From assembly GCA_963928055.1 (NCBI GenBank), contig CAWVDN010000001.1, positions 1,054,001 through 1,118,000 of the forward strand: DNA of 64,000 nt, written 5' to 3'. The DNA is from Scatomonas sp963928055. GTDB taxonomy: Bacteria > Bacillota > Clostridia > Lachnospirales > Lachnospiraceae. The position numbers were made by a program, and so were the translations under genes. The stretch's first letter is position 1. Each line of letters opens with the position of its first letter. This document shows, piece by piece, positions 16,175-25,503 of the stretch. The notes beneath the pieces were generated by a model that had not been told where the DNA came from, ran no database searches, and saw only the letters and a list, made by a program, of their open reading frames with translations.

Positions 16175-17362
16175 TTACAGAGATGCTTCCAGCTTCTCCG
16201 CCATCTCATCCACATCCTTTTCCGTGATGATCAGGGGCGGCACCAGCCGCAGCACATTATTTCCAGCGCTGATGACCACCAGACCGTTTTTCAGGGCGCT
16301 TCCCACGATCTCACCCACCGGTCTTCCTTCCACCACAAGGCCCTGCATCAGGCCTTTGCCTCTTCTTCCGGAGAAGCAGTCATACTTCCGCGCCAGTCCC
16401 TCCAGTTTCTGCTCCAGATACGGGGTGATCTTCCGCACATGCTCCACCAGATCTATAGAAGCAAAGAGATCGAAGACCGTGCTCACCGCCCGGCAGGCCA
16501 GAGGATTTCCCCCGTAGGTCGTGCCGTGGTCTCCCGGCACCAGAGAATGCTCCGCCGTCTTTTCGTTGAGCACAAAGGCTCCCACGGGAATGCCGCAGCC
16601 CAGAGCCTTGGCACAGGTCATGATGTCCGGCTTCACGCCGTACTCCTGCCAGGCAAACAGATAACCGGTGCGGCCCATGCCGCACTGGATCTCATCCAGG
16701 ATCATAAGGATGTCCTTCTCATCGCAAAGCTTCCGGATCCCTTCCAGGAATTCCCGGGTTCCCGGGAAAATGCCGCCTTCCCCCTGTACCGTCTCCAGGA
16801 TAATGGCGCAGGTCTTGTCCGTAAGCTGTGCCTTCACACTGTCCAGATCGTTGAAGTCCGCGAAGCGGATGCCCCCGATCAGAGGTTTAAAAGGCTCCTG
16901 ATAGTGATCGTTGCCGGTCACGGAAAGAGCCCCCAGGCTCCTGCCGTGGAAGGAATGCTTCATGGCAATGATCTCGTGATCCGTGGAGCCGTCCCGGAGA
17001 TAGGCGTATTTCCGGGCCGCCTTGATGGCGCCCTCAATAGCCTCGGTACCGCTGTTGGTAAAGAAGACTTTGCTCATGCCGGAAGCCTTTACCAGCTTCT
17101 CCGCGGCCTCCGCCTGGGGTACGTTGTAGTACAGGTTGGAAGTATGGATGATCTTGTCGATCTGATCCTTCAGGGCCTCCCGGTAGACCGGATTCCCGTA
17201 GCCCAGAGCATACACGGCGATCCCCGCCGCGAAGTCCAGATATTCTTTCCCGTCGGTATCGTAGAGGCGGACGCCCTCTCCCCGTTCCCACACGACCTGG
17301 GCCCGGTTATAGGTATGGAGCAGATACTGCTCCGATTTCTGTATACACTCACTGGTTTTCAT
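16175..17362 (-). CDS. argD: Acetylornithine aminotransferase
   Basis: A 395-residue class III PLP aminotransferase that converts N-acetylglutamate semialdehyde to N-acetylornithine. Motifs: FTNSGTEAIEGAIKAARKYA, the histidine of SFHGRSLGAL, LILDEIQ-type region MILDEIQCGMGRTGYL with the PLP-contacting Asp, and the Schiff-base lysine in TCAKALGCGIPVGAF. The ATG at 17362 overlaps the 3' end of argB by 14 bp and has GAGGAG upstream. It is the last gene of argCJBD. Confidence 0.95.
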   Translation of the reverse strand: MKTSECIQKSEQYLLHTYNRAQVVWERGEGVRLYDTDGKEYLDFAAGIAVYALGYGNPVYREALKDQIDKIIHTSNLYYNVPQAEAAEKLVKASGMSKVFFTNSGTEAIEGAIKAARKYAYLRDGSTDHEIIAMKHSFHGRSLGALSVTGNDHYQEPFKPLIGGIRFADFNDLDSVKAQLTDKTCAIILETVQGEGGIFPGTREFLEGIRKLCDEKDILMILDEIQCGMGRTGYLFAWQEYGVKPDIMTCAKALGCGIPVGAFVLNEKTAEHSLVPGDHGTTYGGNPLACRAVSTVFDLFASIDLVEHVRKITPYLEQKLEGLARKYDCFSGRRGKGLMQGLVVEGRPVGEIVGSALKNGLVVISAGNNVLRLVPPLIITEKDVDEMAEKLEASL

Positions 17363-18245
17363 TGTAGAATTTCTCCTCATCGTCTTTCAGGATCGCCGTG
17401 CCGATTCCTTTATTGGTAAAGATCTCCAGCAGCAGGCAGTGGGGGATCCGTCCGTCCAGGATGTGGACCCGGGATACTCCGTTGTTGATGGCGTCAATGC
17501 AGTTCTGGAGCTTGGGGATCATGCCGCCTCCCACATGGCCTTCCGAGATCAGTTTTGCCGCCCCCTCCAGGGTCAATTCGGAGATCAGGCTGGAGGGATC
17601 GTCTTTATCCGCGTAAACGCCTTCAATGTCCGTGAGAAAGGCCAGCTTTTCCGCGTTCATGGCCTCGGCGATGGCGCTGGCGGCGTCATCGGCATTGATA
17701 TTGTAGGAATGATAATCGTCATCTATACCGATGGGGCAGACCACCGGCAGGAAATCTTTCTCCAGCAGATCGTAAAGGACTTTGGGATTCACATCTTTTA
17801 TCTGTCCCACGTAGCCGATGTCCTGCCCTCCGGAAAGCTTCCGGTCCACTTTCAGCATACCCCCGTCCTTGCCGCTGATGCCCACGCCCAGCACGCCCAG
17901 GGACTGGATCATGCTCACCAGTTCCTTGTTCACCTTGTTCAGCACCATCTCCGCCACTTCCATGGTGTCCTCGTCGGTGACCCGCAGGCCGTTGACAAAC
18001 CGGGGTTCCATGCCCACCTTGCCTACCCAGCGGGAAATCTCCTTTCCGCCTCCGTGGACGATGATGGGCTTAAAGCCTACCAGCTTCAGTAGCACCACAT
18101 CCTTGATGACGTTTTTTTTCAGCTGTTCATCCACCATGGCGCTGCCGCCGTATTTTACCACAATGATCTTCCTGTTAAATCGCTGGATATAAGGCAGCGC
18201 CTCGATGAGTACCTCCGCCTTATCCAGATATTTCTGCATAACCAT
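17349..18245 (-). CDS. argB: Acetylglutamate kinase
   Basis: A 298-residue amino-acid kinase that phosphorylates N-acetylglutamate with ATP. The N-terminal nucleotide loop is KYGGSAM, the substrate loop IIVHGGGKEISRW, and the C-terminal part FLTDIEGVYADKDDPSSLI and HVGGGMIPKLQNC. The length and an N-terminal helix (YLDKAEVLIEALPYIQRFN) resemble the arginine-sensitive hexameric type, so feedback inhibition is plausible. The ATG at 18245 follows AGAGGA. Confidence 0.95.
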   Translation of the reverse strand: MVMQKYLDKAEVLIEALPYIQRFNRKIIVVKYGGSAMVDEQLKKNVIKDVVLLKLVGFKPIIVHGGGKEISRWVGKVGMEPRFVNGLRVTDEDTMEVAEMVLNKVNKELVSMIQSLGVLGVGISGKDGGMLKVDRKLSGGQDIGYVGQIKDVNPKVLYDLLEKDFLPVVCPIGIDDDYHSYNINADDAASAIAEAMNAEKLAFLTDIEGVYADKDDPSSLISELTLEGAAKLISEGHVGGGMIPKLQNCIDAINNGVSRVHILDGRIPHCLLLEIFTNKGIGTAILKDDEEKFYNENQ

Positions 18246-18270
18246 TTTTCCGTCCTCTTTTCCGCGGCTG

Positions 18271-19494
18271 TCAGGAACGATAGTCCGCATTGATCTTTAC
18301 ATAATCGTAAGTCAGGTCGCAGCCCCAGGCCGTGGCTGTTTCCTTTCCCATTTTCAGATCGGCCACCGCGGTCACCTCCGGCGCGGAAAGGATCTCGGTA
18401 GCCTCTTCCTCGCTGTATTCCACCGCCACGCCGTTCTCGATGATCTGGATCTTCCCCTTCTCACTCTCAAAGAACAGGTCCACCTTTTCCGGATCAAACT
18501 GCGCCCCGGAATATCCCATAGCGCAAAGGATCCGTCCCCAGTTGGCGTCGTGGCCGAAAATAGCCGCTTTGGTGAGATTCGAGGTGATGACCGATTTTGC
18601 CAGCGTCACCGCCTGCTCCCTGGTCTGGGCTCCCAGGATCCTAACCTCGAACAGAGCGGTTGCTCCCTCCCCGTCTCCGGCGATCTTCTTTGCCAGCTGG
18701 GTGTTCACCTCCCGCAGGGCCTCCACAAACAGCTGATACTCTTTGTCTTTGCTGTTGATCACCGGGTTGCCGGCCAGGCCGTTGGCCAGCAGCAGCACCG
18801 TATCATTGGTAGAGGTATCCCCGTCCACGGAGATCATGTTATACGTATCCTTTACTACCTCCGACAGGGCCTCCTGCAGCATCTCTTTGGAGATATCCGC
18901 GTCGGTAGTCAGAAAAGAAAGCATGGTGCACATATTGGGATGGATCATGCCGGAACCTTTGCACATGCCTCCGATGGTGACCGTATGTCCTCCCACTTCG
19001 ATGGTCACCGCCGCTTCCTTGGGCTTCGTATCCGTGGTCATAATAGCGCGGGCGGCCTCTCTGGCCGCTTCCCGGGAATTGGAAAGCATGGGGGCCAGCT
19101 TCCGGACGCCTTCCTTCATTTTTTCTACGGGAAGCTGCTGGCCGATGACTCCTGTGGAAGCCACCAGTACCGATCCCTCCGGGATATTTAAAGCTTCCGC
19201 CGCCGCTTTGGCGGTCTCCTTACAGCAGGCATAGCCTTCCCTTCCGGTGCAGGCGTTGGCGATGCCGCTGTTGCAGACAATGGCCTGGGCCGTTTCCCCA
19301 TCATAGACGATCTCCTGATCCCATTTTACCGGAGCGGCTTTTACCAGGTTCGTGGTAAAGGTACCCGCCGCCACACAGGGGACAATGCTGTAGATCAGAG
19401 CCATATCCTTTACATTTTCTTTCTTGATGCCGGCGCTTCCGCCCGCTGCCTGAAATCCAATGGCCGCTGTCACGCCGCCTTCGATCTTTTTCAT
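18271..19494 (-). CDS. argJ: Bifunctional ornithine acetyltransferase / N-acetylglutamate synthase
   Basis: A 407-residue ArgJ, which recycles the acetyl group from acetylornithine to glutamate. The precursor self-cleaves before a conserved Thr; here the site is HPNMCTMLSFL, with Cys rather than the usual Ala before Thr. Other motifs are VCNSGIANACTG, STGVIGQQLP and IFGHDANWGRILCA. No argA is present nearby, in line with the cyclic pathway. The ATG at 19494 follows GGAGGAG, 14 bp after argC. Confidence 0.95.
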   Translation of the reverse strand: MKKIEGGVTAAIGFQAAGGSAGIKKENVKDMALIYSIVPCVAAGTFTTNLVKAAPVKWDQEIVYDGETAQAIVCNSGIANACTGREGYACCKETAKAAAEALNIPEGSVLVASTGVIGQQLPVEKMKEGVRKLAPMLSNSREAAREAARAIMTTDTKPKEAAVTIEVGGHTVTIGGMCKGSGMIHPNMCTMLSFLTTDADISKEMLQEALSEVVKDTYNMISVDGDTSTNDTVLLLANGLAGNPVINSKDKEYQLFVEALREVNTQLAKKIAGDGEGATALFEVRILGAQTREQAVTLAKSVITSNLTKAAIFGHDANWGRILCAMGYSGAQFDPEKVDLFFESEKGKIQIIENGVAVEYSEEEATEILSAPEVTAVADLKMGKETATAWGCDLTYDYVKINADYRS

Positions 19495-19508
19495 ATTCTC
19501 TCCTCCTC

Positions 19509-20549
19509 TCACGGAAATACCGGCGCCATGGAAAGGCCCATATCCTCGGGAAGTCCGAACATCAGGTTCATGTTCTGGACCGCCTGGCCGGCGGCTCCCT
19601 TCACCAGATTATCCAGGGCTCCCATCATGATGACCCGGTTGGTCCGTTTATCCAGTTTGATATTCAGATCCACGAAATTGCTGCCCTCCACCCAACGGGT
19701 CTGGGGACATACATCCGGATCCAGCAGGCGGATAAATTTCTCTCCGCCGTAGTATTTCTCATAAGCTGCCCGCAGCTCCTCTTCGCCGGCCTCTCGGGTC
19801 AGGGAGGCGTAGGCCGTCACCAGGATCCCCCGGTTCATGGGTACCAGATGCGGAGTAAAGCTGATGGTCACCGGTTTCCCCGCCGCGTAGGAAAGCTGTT
19901 CCTCGATCTCCGGGGTATGCCGGTGTGTGGCTACTCCGTAAGCTTTGATGCTCTCATTGACCTCACAGAACAGATTGTCCACCTTAGCCCCCCTTCCGGC
20001 TCCGGAGGTTCCGGACTTGGCGTCCACGATCAATGTGTTGCCGTCGATGAGCCCCTCTTTTACCAGAGGATATGCGCTTAAAATGGAACAGGTCGTATAG
20101 CAGCCGGGATTGGCCACCAGCCTGGCCTTTGAAATGTCCTTCCGGTTGATCTCGCAGAGTCCGTAGACCGCCTCGGGGATAAATTCCGGGGTGGGATGGT
20201 GGATCTTATACCATGCCTCATACACCGCCGGATCCTTTATGCGGAAGTCCGCGCTGAGATCCACGATCTTCACTTTCGACAGGATCTCCTCATTTACCAG
20301 AGAAGCGCAGAGGCCCTGCGGAGTGGCCGTAAAGATCACATCCACCTCCTCCGCCAGTTCTTCCATATTGTCGTCCCGGCACACATCCTCCACCAGACGG
20401 AACATGTTCTGGTATACGGAGGAATATTTCTTATCTATATAGCTACGGGAACCGTACCATTTGATCTCTGTCTCCCGGTGTCCCAGCAGCAGACGGACCA
20501 GCTCCGCCCCCGCGTAGCCGGTGGAACCGATGATTCCTGCTTTGATCAT
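19509..20549 (-). CDS. argC: N-acetyl-gamma-glutamyl-phosphate reductase
   Basis: A 346-residue NADPH-dependent reductase. The N-terminal Rossmann motif GIIGSTGYAGAELVRLL and the catalytic Cys150 in NPGCYTT are present, with the His of RHTPEIEEQL. It converts N-acetylglutamyl phosphate to the semialdehyde. The ATG at 20549 has AAGGAGAG upstream. It is the first gene of argCJBD and is transcribed from a promoter whose -10 is covered by an ARG box. Confidence 0.95.
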   Translation of the reverse strand: MIKAGIIGSTGYAGAELVRLLLGHRETEIKWYGSRSYIDKKYSSVYQNMFRLVEDVCRDDNMEELAEEVDVIFTATPQGLCASLVNEEILSKVKIVDLSADFRIKDPAVYEAWYKIHHPTPEFIPEAVYGLCEINRKDISKARLVANPGCYTTCSILSAYPLVKEGLIDGNTLIVDAKSGTSGAGRGAKVDNLFCEVNESIKAYGVATHRHTPEIEEQLSYAAGKPVTISFTPHLVPMNRGILVTAYASLTREAGEEELRAAYEKYYGGEKFIRLLDPDVCPQTRWVEGSNFVDLNIKLDKRTNRVIMMGALDNLVKGAAGQAVQNMNLMFGLPEDMGLSMAPVFP

Positions 20550-20673
20550 AGTTGTCTCTCCTTCCATAGGCTGCCCCTGCGGCAGGGGCCTTTGTTCTTC
20601 TGTTTACTATAAACCCACTTTTCTGCGCTGTAAAGACGCTGTCGAAATTTTTTTTGCATATTTTCGCTCTACG

Positions 20674-20689
20674 ATGCATAATTATACAT
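20674..20689. promoter_or_regulatory. ARG box between argC and argG
   Basis: ATGCATAATTATACAT is a near-palindrome close to the ArgR/AhrC operator pattern TGAATAATTATTCA. It overlaps the -10 of the argC promoter and lies 49 bp upstream of the argG -35. An arginine repressor would block argCJBD directly; effect on argG may need a second weaker site near 20755-20770. Confidence 0.75.
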
Positions 20690-20709
20690 CTTCCTTTTAT
20701 ATTATGCAA
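20681..20709 (-). promoter_or_regulatory. Promoter of argCJBD
   Basis: TTGCAT (20709-20704) and TATAAT (20686-20681), 17-bp spacer, minus strand. The ARG box covers the -10. The leader to argC is about 130 bases. Confidence 0.8.
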
Positions 20710-20737
20710 CCTTTTTCCAAAATTTCTAAAAAAGCCC

Positions 20738-20766
20738 TTGCATATTTTTTCTCTTTGATGTATATT
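20738..20766 (+). promoter_or_regulatory. Promoter of argG
   Basis: TTGCAT (20738-20743) and TATATT (20761-20766), 17-bp spacer, plus strand. The predicted start site is about 44 bases before the argG ATG. Confidence 0.75.
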
Positions 20767-20816
20767 TACTGTTGCAGTTTACTTTCAGTGAATTGAATCA
20801 CCAAGGAGGATTTATT

Positions 20817-22043
20817 ATGAGCGAAAAAGTTGTACTGGCCTATTCCGGCGGACTGGATACCACCGCCATTATTCCGTGGCTGAAAGAAACCTTCGGATAC
20901 GAAGTCATCTGCTGCTGCATCGACTGCGGACAGGGAAACGAACTGGACGGGCTGGATGAGAGAGCCAAACTGTCCGGCGCCTCCAAATTATATATTGAAG
21001 ATGTAACCGATGAATTCTGTGATGATTTTATCATGCCCTGCGTGGAAGCCGGCGCGGTCTATGAGCACAAATATCTGCTGGGAACTTCCATGGCCCGTCC
21101 TGTCATCGCGAAAAAGCTGGTGGAGATCGCCCGCAAGGAAGGCGCGGTAGCTATCTGCCACGGCGCTACCGGCAAAGGCAACGACCAGATCCGTTTTGAG
21201 CTTGGCATCAAGGCTCTGGCTCCCGATATCAAAGTCATCGCTCCCTGGCGTATGCCGGAGCTGTGGAAGATGGATTCCCGGGAGGCGGAAATGGCCTACT
21301 GCAAAGCCCACGGCATTGACCTGCCTTTCGCCGCCGACAGCAGCTACAGCCGCGACCGGAACCTGTGGCACATCAGCCATGAGGGCCTGGAACTGGAGGA
21401 TCCCTCTCAGGAGCCCAATTACGAGCATATGCTGGTACTCAGCGTAACGCCGGAGAAAGCTCCTGACAAGGAAACCGAGATCTCCATGACCTTTGAAAAA
21501 GGCGTCCCCAAAACCCTGAACGGAAAGGCCATGAAGGTTTCCGACATCATCCGGGAACTGAACCGTCTGGGCGGCGAGAACGGCATCGGCATTATCGATA
21601 TTGTGGAAAACCGGGTAGTCGGCATGAAATCCCGGGGCGTATACGAAACTCCCGGCGGCACCATCCTCATGGCCGCTCACGAGCAGCTGGAAGAACTGAC
21701 TCTGGACCGGGAGACCATGGAGACCAAAAAGAAACTGGGCAGCCAGCTGGCGCAGGTAGTCTACGAAGGAAAATGGTTCACGCCTCTCCGGGAGGCCATC
21801 CAGGCATTCGTGGAGTCCACCCAGAAATACGTCACCGGCGAGGTGAAAATGAAGCTCTACAAGGGCAACATCATCAAGGCGGGAACCACCTCCCCCTACA
21901 GCCTGTACAATGAGTCCCTGGCTTCCTTCAAGACCGGCGACATGTACGATCATCAGGACGCTTCCGGCTTCATCACCCTGTTCGGACTGCCTCTGAAGGT
22001 CCGTGCCATGAAGCTCCAGGAAGTGGAGAAAAATCAGAAATAA
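20817..22043 (+). CDS. argG: Argininosuccinate synthase
   Basis: A 408-residue enzyme that joins citrulline and aspartate with ATP. The N-terminal PP-loop is VVLAYSGGLDTTAIIPWL; AICHGATGKGNDQIRFE and the DSSYSRDRNLWHISHEGLE region bind citrulline and aspartate. I chose the ATG at 20817 after AAGGAGGA; the upstream in-frame ATG is not needed. argH is not adjacent. It is divergent from argCJBD, so the intergenic ARG box can serve both. Confidence 0.96.
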   Translation: MSEKVVLAYSGGLDTTAIIPWLKETFGYEVICCCIDCGQGNELDGLDERAKLSGASKLYIEDVTDEFCDDFIMPCVEAGAVYEHKYLLGTSMARPVIAKKLVEIARKEGAVAICHGATGKGNDQIRFELGIKALAPDIKVIAPWRMPELWKMDSREAEMAYCKAHGIDLPFAADSSYSRDRNLWHISHEGLELEDPSQEPNYEHMLVLSVTPEKAPDKETEISMTFEKGVPKTLNGKAMKVSDIIRELNRLGGENGIGIIDIVENRVVGMKSRGVYETPGGTILMAAHEQLEELTLDRETMETKKKLGSQLAQVVYEGKWFTPLREAIQAFVESTQKYVTGEVKMKLYKGNIIKAGTTSPYSLYNESLASFKTGDMYDHQDASGFITLFGLPLKVRAMKLQEVEKNQK

Positions 22044-22065
22044 AGCAGATTTCCCATAAAGGAAA

Positions 22066-22125
22066 AGACGATCCCACAGAATTCAGGTTTTGAAACCATG
22101 ATTCCTGTGGGATCGTCTCTTTTTC
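22066..22125 (+). terminator. Terminator of argG, likely bidirectional
   Basis: AGACGATCCCACAG (22066-22079) pairs with CTGTGGGATCGTCT (22105-22118), followed by CTTTTTC. The inner loop holds a smaller hairpin. An A-rich left flank lets it also serve the convergent dehydrogenase gene. Confidence 0.85.
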
Positions 22126-22149
22126 TGTATCCTGTTTCTTTTTACCTGT

Positions 22150-23325
22150 CTATCTGGCCATCCGGAAGATCTCCAGGGCCTCCGCCGCTCCCAGCGGTTT
22201 CAGACGGGACAGCTTCACCGTATCGTTCATGGTCGCGTTCCGGGCAAGGGCCTGCAGATCCTCCTCCGAAGGATCCAGGCCGAGTTCCCGGAGGCTTACC
22301 GGCATGCCGATGGAACGGAAATAGGTTTCCGCAGCCTCGATCCCCGCCAGCGCGGCTTTTTTCGAATCCTGTTCCCGGATCCCCCAGACCTTCTCCGCAA
22401 AGCGGGCAAAACGGTCCGGAGCGCTGTCGTACTGGTATCTCGCCCAGGAACCCCAGACCGCGGCCAGGCTGGCTCCGTGGGCCACATCATACCTGGCGCT
22501 GAGAGCATGGCCGAATTTGTGTACGGAAAAATCCTTGCCCCTCCCCGCTTCGGTCAGGTTGTTGTGGGAAAGGCTGGAACACCACATGATCTCCGCCATC
22601 GCGTCGTAGTCCCGCTCGTTTTCCATGGCGATCTTCCCGTTTTCGATCACCGTCCGCAGCAGGCCCTCAGAGATCTCATCCGTCAGCTGGCACTTGATGC
22701 CGGGGATAAAATACCGTTCCATAGTGTGCATCATGATATCCGTGATCCCGCAGGCCAACTGGTATCTTGGCAGGGTGAAGGTCAGTTCCGGATTCATCAC
22801 CGCGAATTTCACACGGTTGAACACCGTATTGATCCCTGATTTTTTCCCGAGTTCCTCGTTGGTCAGCACCGCGGAATCGCTCATTTCGCTGCCGGCCGCG
22901 GCAATGGTCAGCACCACGCCCACCGGCAGGGAGCGGGTCAGCGGAACCTGCTTCGTCCAGATATCCCAGAGTTTTTCTTCCGGATTGGCAGTTCCGTGGG
23001 CAATGGCTTTCGCCGTATCAATGGCGCTTCCTCCGCCCACGGCGAGGATAAAGTCCGCCTGAAACTCCAGGGCCTTCTTCACGCCCTCCTCCGCGAAGGC
23101 CAGGCGGGGATTGGGCTTCACGCCCCCGAACTCCTGCCATTGGATCCCCTGTTCTTTCAGAGATTCTTCCACTCTCCCGATCAGTCCGCTGCGCACCGCG
23201 CTTCCTCCGCCGTACACCAGCAGGACTCTGCTGCCGCCCCATTTCTTTACCGATGCCCCCGTCTCCCGCTCGGTATCTCTGCCGAAGATCACCTCGGTTG
23301 GCGCGTACTGTACAAAATTCTGCAT
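22150..23325 (-). CDS. Iron-containing alcohol dehydrogenase (butanol dehydrogenase-like)
   Basis: A 391-residue group III alcohol dehydrogenase, nearest in pattern to BdhA/YqhD NAD(P)H-dependent aldehyde reductases. The N-terminal nucleotide fold contains VLLVYGGGSAVRSGL and ILAVGGGSAIDTAKAIAHG. Metal ligands are in LACGITDIMMHTMERYF and DFSVHKFGHALSARYDVAHG. The likely reaction is reversible reduction of short-chain aldehydes. The start lies 3 bases after the stop of the nitrilase gene, so they are co-transcribed. Confidence 0.9.
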   Translation of the reverse strand: MQNFVQYAPTEVIFGRDTERETGASVKKWGGSRVLLVYGGGSAVRSGLIGRVEESLKEQGIQWQEFGGVKPNPRLAFAEEGVKKALEFQADFILAVGGGSAIDTAKAIAHGTANPEEKLWDIWTKQVPLTRSLPVGVVLTIAAAGSEMSDSAVLTNEELGKKSGINTVFNRVKFAVMNPELTFTLPRYQLACGITDIMMHTMERYFIPGIKCQLTDEISEGLLRTVIENGKIAMENERDYDAMAEIMWCSSLSHNNLTEAGRGKDFSVHKFGHALSARYDVAHGASLAAVWGSWARYQYDSAPDRFARFAEKVWGIREQDSKKAALAGIEAAETYFRSIGMPVSLRELGLDPSEEDLQALARNATMNDTVKLSRLKPLGAAEALEIFRMAR

Positions 23326-23328
23326 CGC

Positions 23329-24183
23329 TTAATTTTCTCCTTCCTCAAAGAACTGCATATGATTGCTCTTCAGATCATAAATATCATCCCGGATACCCGC
23401 CAGACAGGGAAGCTGCCGTCTCACCCGGCTCAGATAATTCATGTCGATCTCTCCGATCAGAACCCCGGGCCGATCCCCCAGCTGTCCCAGAACGTTCCCC
23501 CAGGGATCAATGAGCATGGTATGCCCCCAGGCCCGGAAGGCCGGCTTCTGTCCGCACTGTCCCACCGCTGCCACATAGCAGGTGTTTTCAATGGCCCGGG
23601 CCCGCAGCAGCGCTTCCCAGTGTGCCCTTCCTGTTTCTTCCGTAAAATTGGCACAGTTTACCAGCAGCCCGGCTCCCAGTTTGGCCATCAGCCGGAACTG
23701 CTCCGGGAACCGCAGGTCATAGCAGATGGAAAGGCCCAGGGTGCATAGTTCCGTATCCACCAGGGCAATGCTGTCTCCGGCAGTGATCTCATCGGACTCC
23801 CGGTAACTGGGGCCGTCCTCGATCTCCACATCAAACAGATGCAGCTTGCTGTAATAGCCGCAGAGAGATCCGTCCGGGGCAAAGACCAGACTGGTATTTC
23901 TGATCTGCCCGTCCTCCGTCTTCTGAGAGATACTGCCGCAGTGAAGATAAATGCCGTATTTCGCCGCCTGCTCCTGAAAAAAGTCCGTCACCGTTCCCGG
24001 TATCCTGGAAGCGTGTCTCGGATAGTCCATGCCCACATAATCGGCGTTTTCCGGCAGGATCACCAGTGCCGCTCCTTCCGCGGCCGCCTGGCGGATCATC
24101 TCTCCCGCAGCCTTTTTATTGTCGGACCACAGTCCGGTGCTGTCCATCTGGACCAGCCCTGTCAGAAAGCTCTCTCTGATCAT
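23329..24183 (-). CDS. Carbon-nitrogen hydrolase (nitrilase superfamily, omega-amidase-like)
   Basis: A 284-residue protein with the Glu-Lys-Cys triad of the family: Glu in VILPENADYVG, Lys in YSKLHLFDVEIEDG, Cys in LGLSICYDLRFPE. The pattern is close to Nit2/omega-amidase and deaminated-glutathione amidase; I cannot choose between these. The last part (LPCLAGIRDDIYDLKSN) is lineage-specific. It lies between an HD-domain gene and the alcohol dehydrogenase in one minus-strand unit. Confidence 0.88.
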   Translation of the reverse strand: MIRESFLTGLVQMDSTGLWSDNKKAAGEMIRQAAAEGAALVILPENADYVGMDYPRHASRIPGTVTDFFQEQAAKYGIYLHCGSISQKTEDGQIRNTSLVFAPDGSLCGYYSKLHLFDVEIEDGPSYRESDEITAGDSIALVDTELCTLGLSICYDLRFPEQFRLMAKLGAGLLVNCANFTEETGRAHWEALLRARAIENTCYVAAVGQCGQKPAFRAWGHTMLIDPWGNVLGQLGDRPGVLIGEIDMNYLSRVRRQLPCLAGIRDDIYDLKSNHMQFFEEGEN

Positions 24184-24211
24184 AAATGCCCCCCTTATCT
24201 GGTTTCTTTTC

Positions 24212-24706
24212 TCATCCGAACATCTGCTTCAGGATCTTTTTCCCCGCAGAGGTTCTGAATATCTTTTCTCCGGCGGATCGCGCCGCTTCTTCCCCCGCGC
24301 CGTCTTCGTAAAGATTCACCAGGAAATCCGCCTCCACCAGGATCTGATAATCCGGCCCGTCTATTCCCCGGTAGGTGTGATGATGACCCACCAGATAGCA
24401 GATCCTCTCCCGGCTTTCCCGGTCGAAGCCCAGTCTCACAAGAATTTTTTCCGCCTCCGGAGGGCCTTCCTGTTCCTGGAGTTTTCCCCCGCAGCTCCCG
24501 AATTTTTTCTCCGCCGGCCGGATGCCGATATCATGAACGTAAGCCGCCGCTTCCAGCCGGAACTGTGTTTTTTCCTCCAGCCCCTCCTCTCTTCCTATAA
24601 GAGCGGCAAACGCGTGGACCTTCAGAAAATGCTGGATCCTTCTGGGATCTCCCTGGTAATAGCATATCATTTCCAGGCATAATTTATCAAGCAATTCCGT
24701 ATGCAT
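24212..24706 (-). CDS. HD-domain phosphohydrolase
   Basis: A 164-residue protein with HD-superfamily metal motifs: the first His in QHFLKVHAFAALIG, HDIG in YVHDIGIRPAE, and GHHHTYRGIDGPDYQILVEAD. A nucleotide or phosphate ester substrate is probable but cannot be named. I start at the ATG 24706, preceded by AAAGGAAAA; the longer frame extends into the amidase gene and is rejected. It lies 20 bp after the amidase stop. Confidence 0.82.
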   Translation of the reverse strand: MHTELLDKLCLEMICYYQGDPRRIQHFLKVHAFAALIGREEGLEEKTQFRLEAAAYVHDIGIRPAEKKFGSCGGKLQEQEGPPEAEKILVRLGFDRESRERICYLVGHHHTYRGIDGPDYQILVEADFLVNLYEDGAGEEAARSAGEKIFRTSAGKKILKQMFG

Positions 24707-24726
24707 AGATTTTCCTTTCTCTTTTT

Positions 24727-25431
24727 TCAGGAGGCCTCTCCGGCGATCTCTTTCAGCCGCGACGACACATCGGCAAGGAACTGCTCCCAGGCCTCCGGAT
24801 GATCCACAAAATACTTGGGACATTCTTTCCCCGTCACATCGTAGTGGCGGATCACATTTTCCACCGGCACCTGAAAACGGCTACAGAGCCAGGCCGTCAG
24901 TTCGGTCAGGGACTGATACGTTTCTTCCGTAAACTGACCGCTTTCGTCCGGATGGCAGCATTCAATGGAAAGGGTATCCTCATTCCTGTCGTTGGAAGCG
25001 TAGGCGACCTCGCTGCTGGGAACGCACTGGATGATCTCACCTTCCAGGCCGATCACAAAATGGCTGCTGGCATACGTTGTCTGGGAATCCTTCAGTCCCT
25101 CAAAGTAATCGCGGTTCTCCTGCGCCGTACTGCCGGGATTGGCCGTGTAGTGGATCACGATCCCCCGGATGGTATCCAGAGGTCTCTGAGACCGCGAAAA
25201 AGGATTCGGTGTCAGCAGCTGGACATCCATGGCAGGCCTGCCCTCCGCCGGATCCGCCTCCAGCAGTTCCCTCTGTTCCCCGGAAAATTCCTCCCGCGCC
25301 GCCCGTTCGTGTCTGATGATCAGAAAAACGGCTGCTGCCAGAAGGATCAGCAGGATAATCCCTGCCGCCGCCCTCCGGTTCCTCTGTCTGCGCCTGGCCT
25401 CTCGGGACAGGCGTTTTTTTCTTTTCCCCAT
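24727..25431 (-). CDS. N-acetylmuramoyl-L-alanine amidase (Amidase_2), membrane-anchored
   Basis: A 234-residue type II membrane protein: a strongly basic N-terminus, one transmembrane helix (residues about 24-39, AGIILLILLAAAVFLII) and an extracytoplasmic Amidase_2 domain. Zinc ligands are the His of IRGIVIHYTA and the His of VIRHYDVTGKECPKYF; LSIECCHPD holds the conserved Glu region. It would cut the bond between muramic acid and the stem peptide. GGGGAG precedes the ATG. Confidence 0.9.
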   Translation of the reverse strand: MGKRKKRLSREARRRQRNRRAAAGIILLILLAAAVFLIIRHERAAREEFSGEQRELLEADPAEGRPAMDVQLLTPNPFSRSQRPLDTIRGIVIHYTANPGSTAQENRDYFEGLKDSQTTYASSHFVIGLEGEIIQCVPSSEVAYASNDRNEDTLSIECCHPDESGQFTEETYQSLTELTAWLCSRFQVPVENVIRHYDVTGKECPKYFVDHPEAWEQFLADVSSRLKEIAGEAS

Positions 25432-25461
25432 ATGCTCCCCTTTATTTTTACCGTCAGTGAA

Positions 25462-25493
25462 GGGCCGACAGATTCCCCCGAATCTGCCGGCCC
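25462..25493 (-). terminator. Stem-loop between guaB and the amidase gene
   Basis: On the minus strand a 14-bp stem (GGGCCGGCAGATTC with GAATCTGTCGGCCC, one G-U) closes a GGGG loop. Only two U follow, so termination may be partial. Confidence 0.6.
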
Positions 25494-25503
25494 CCCTGCC
25501 CGC

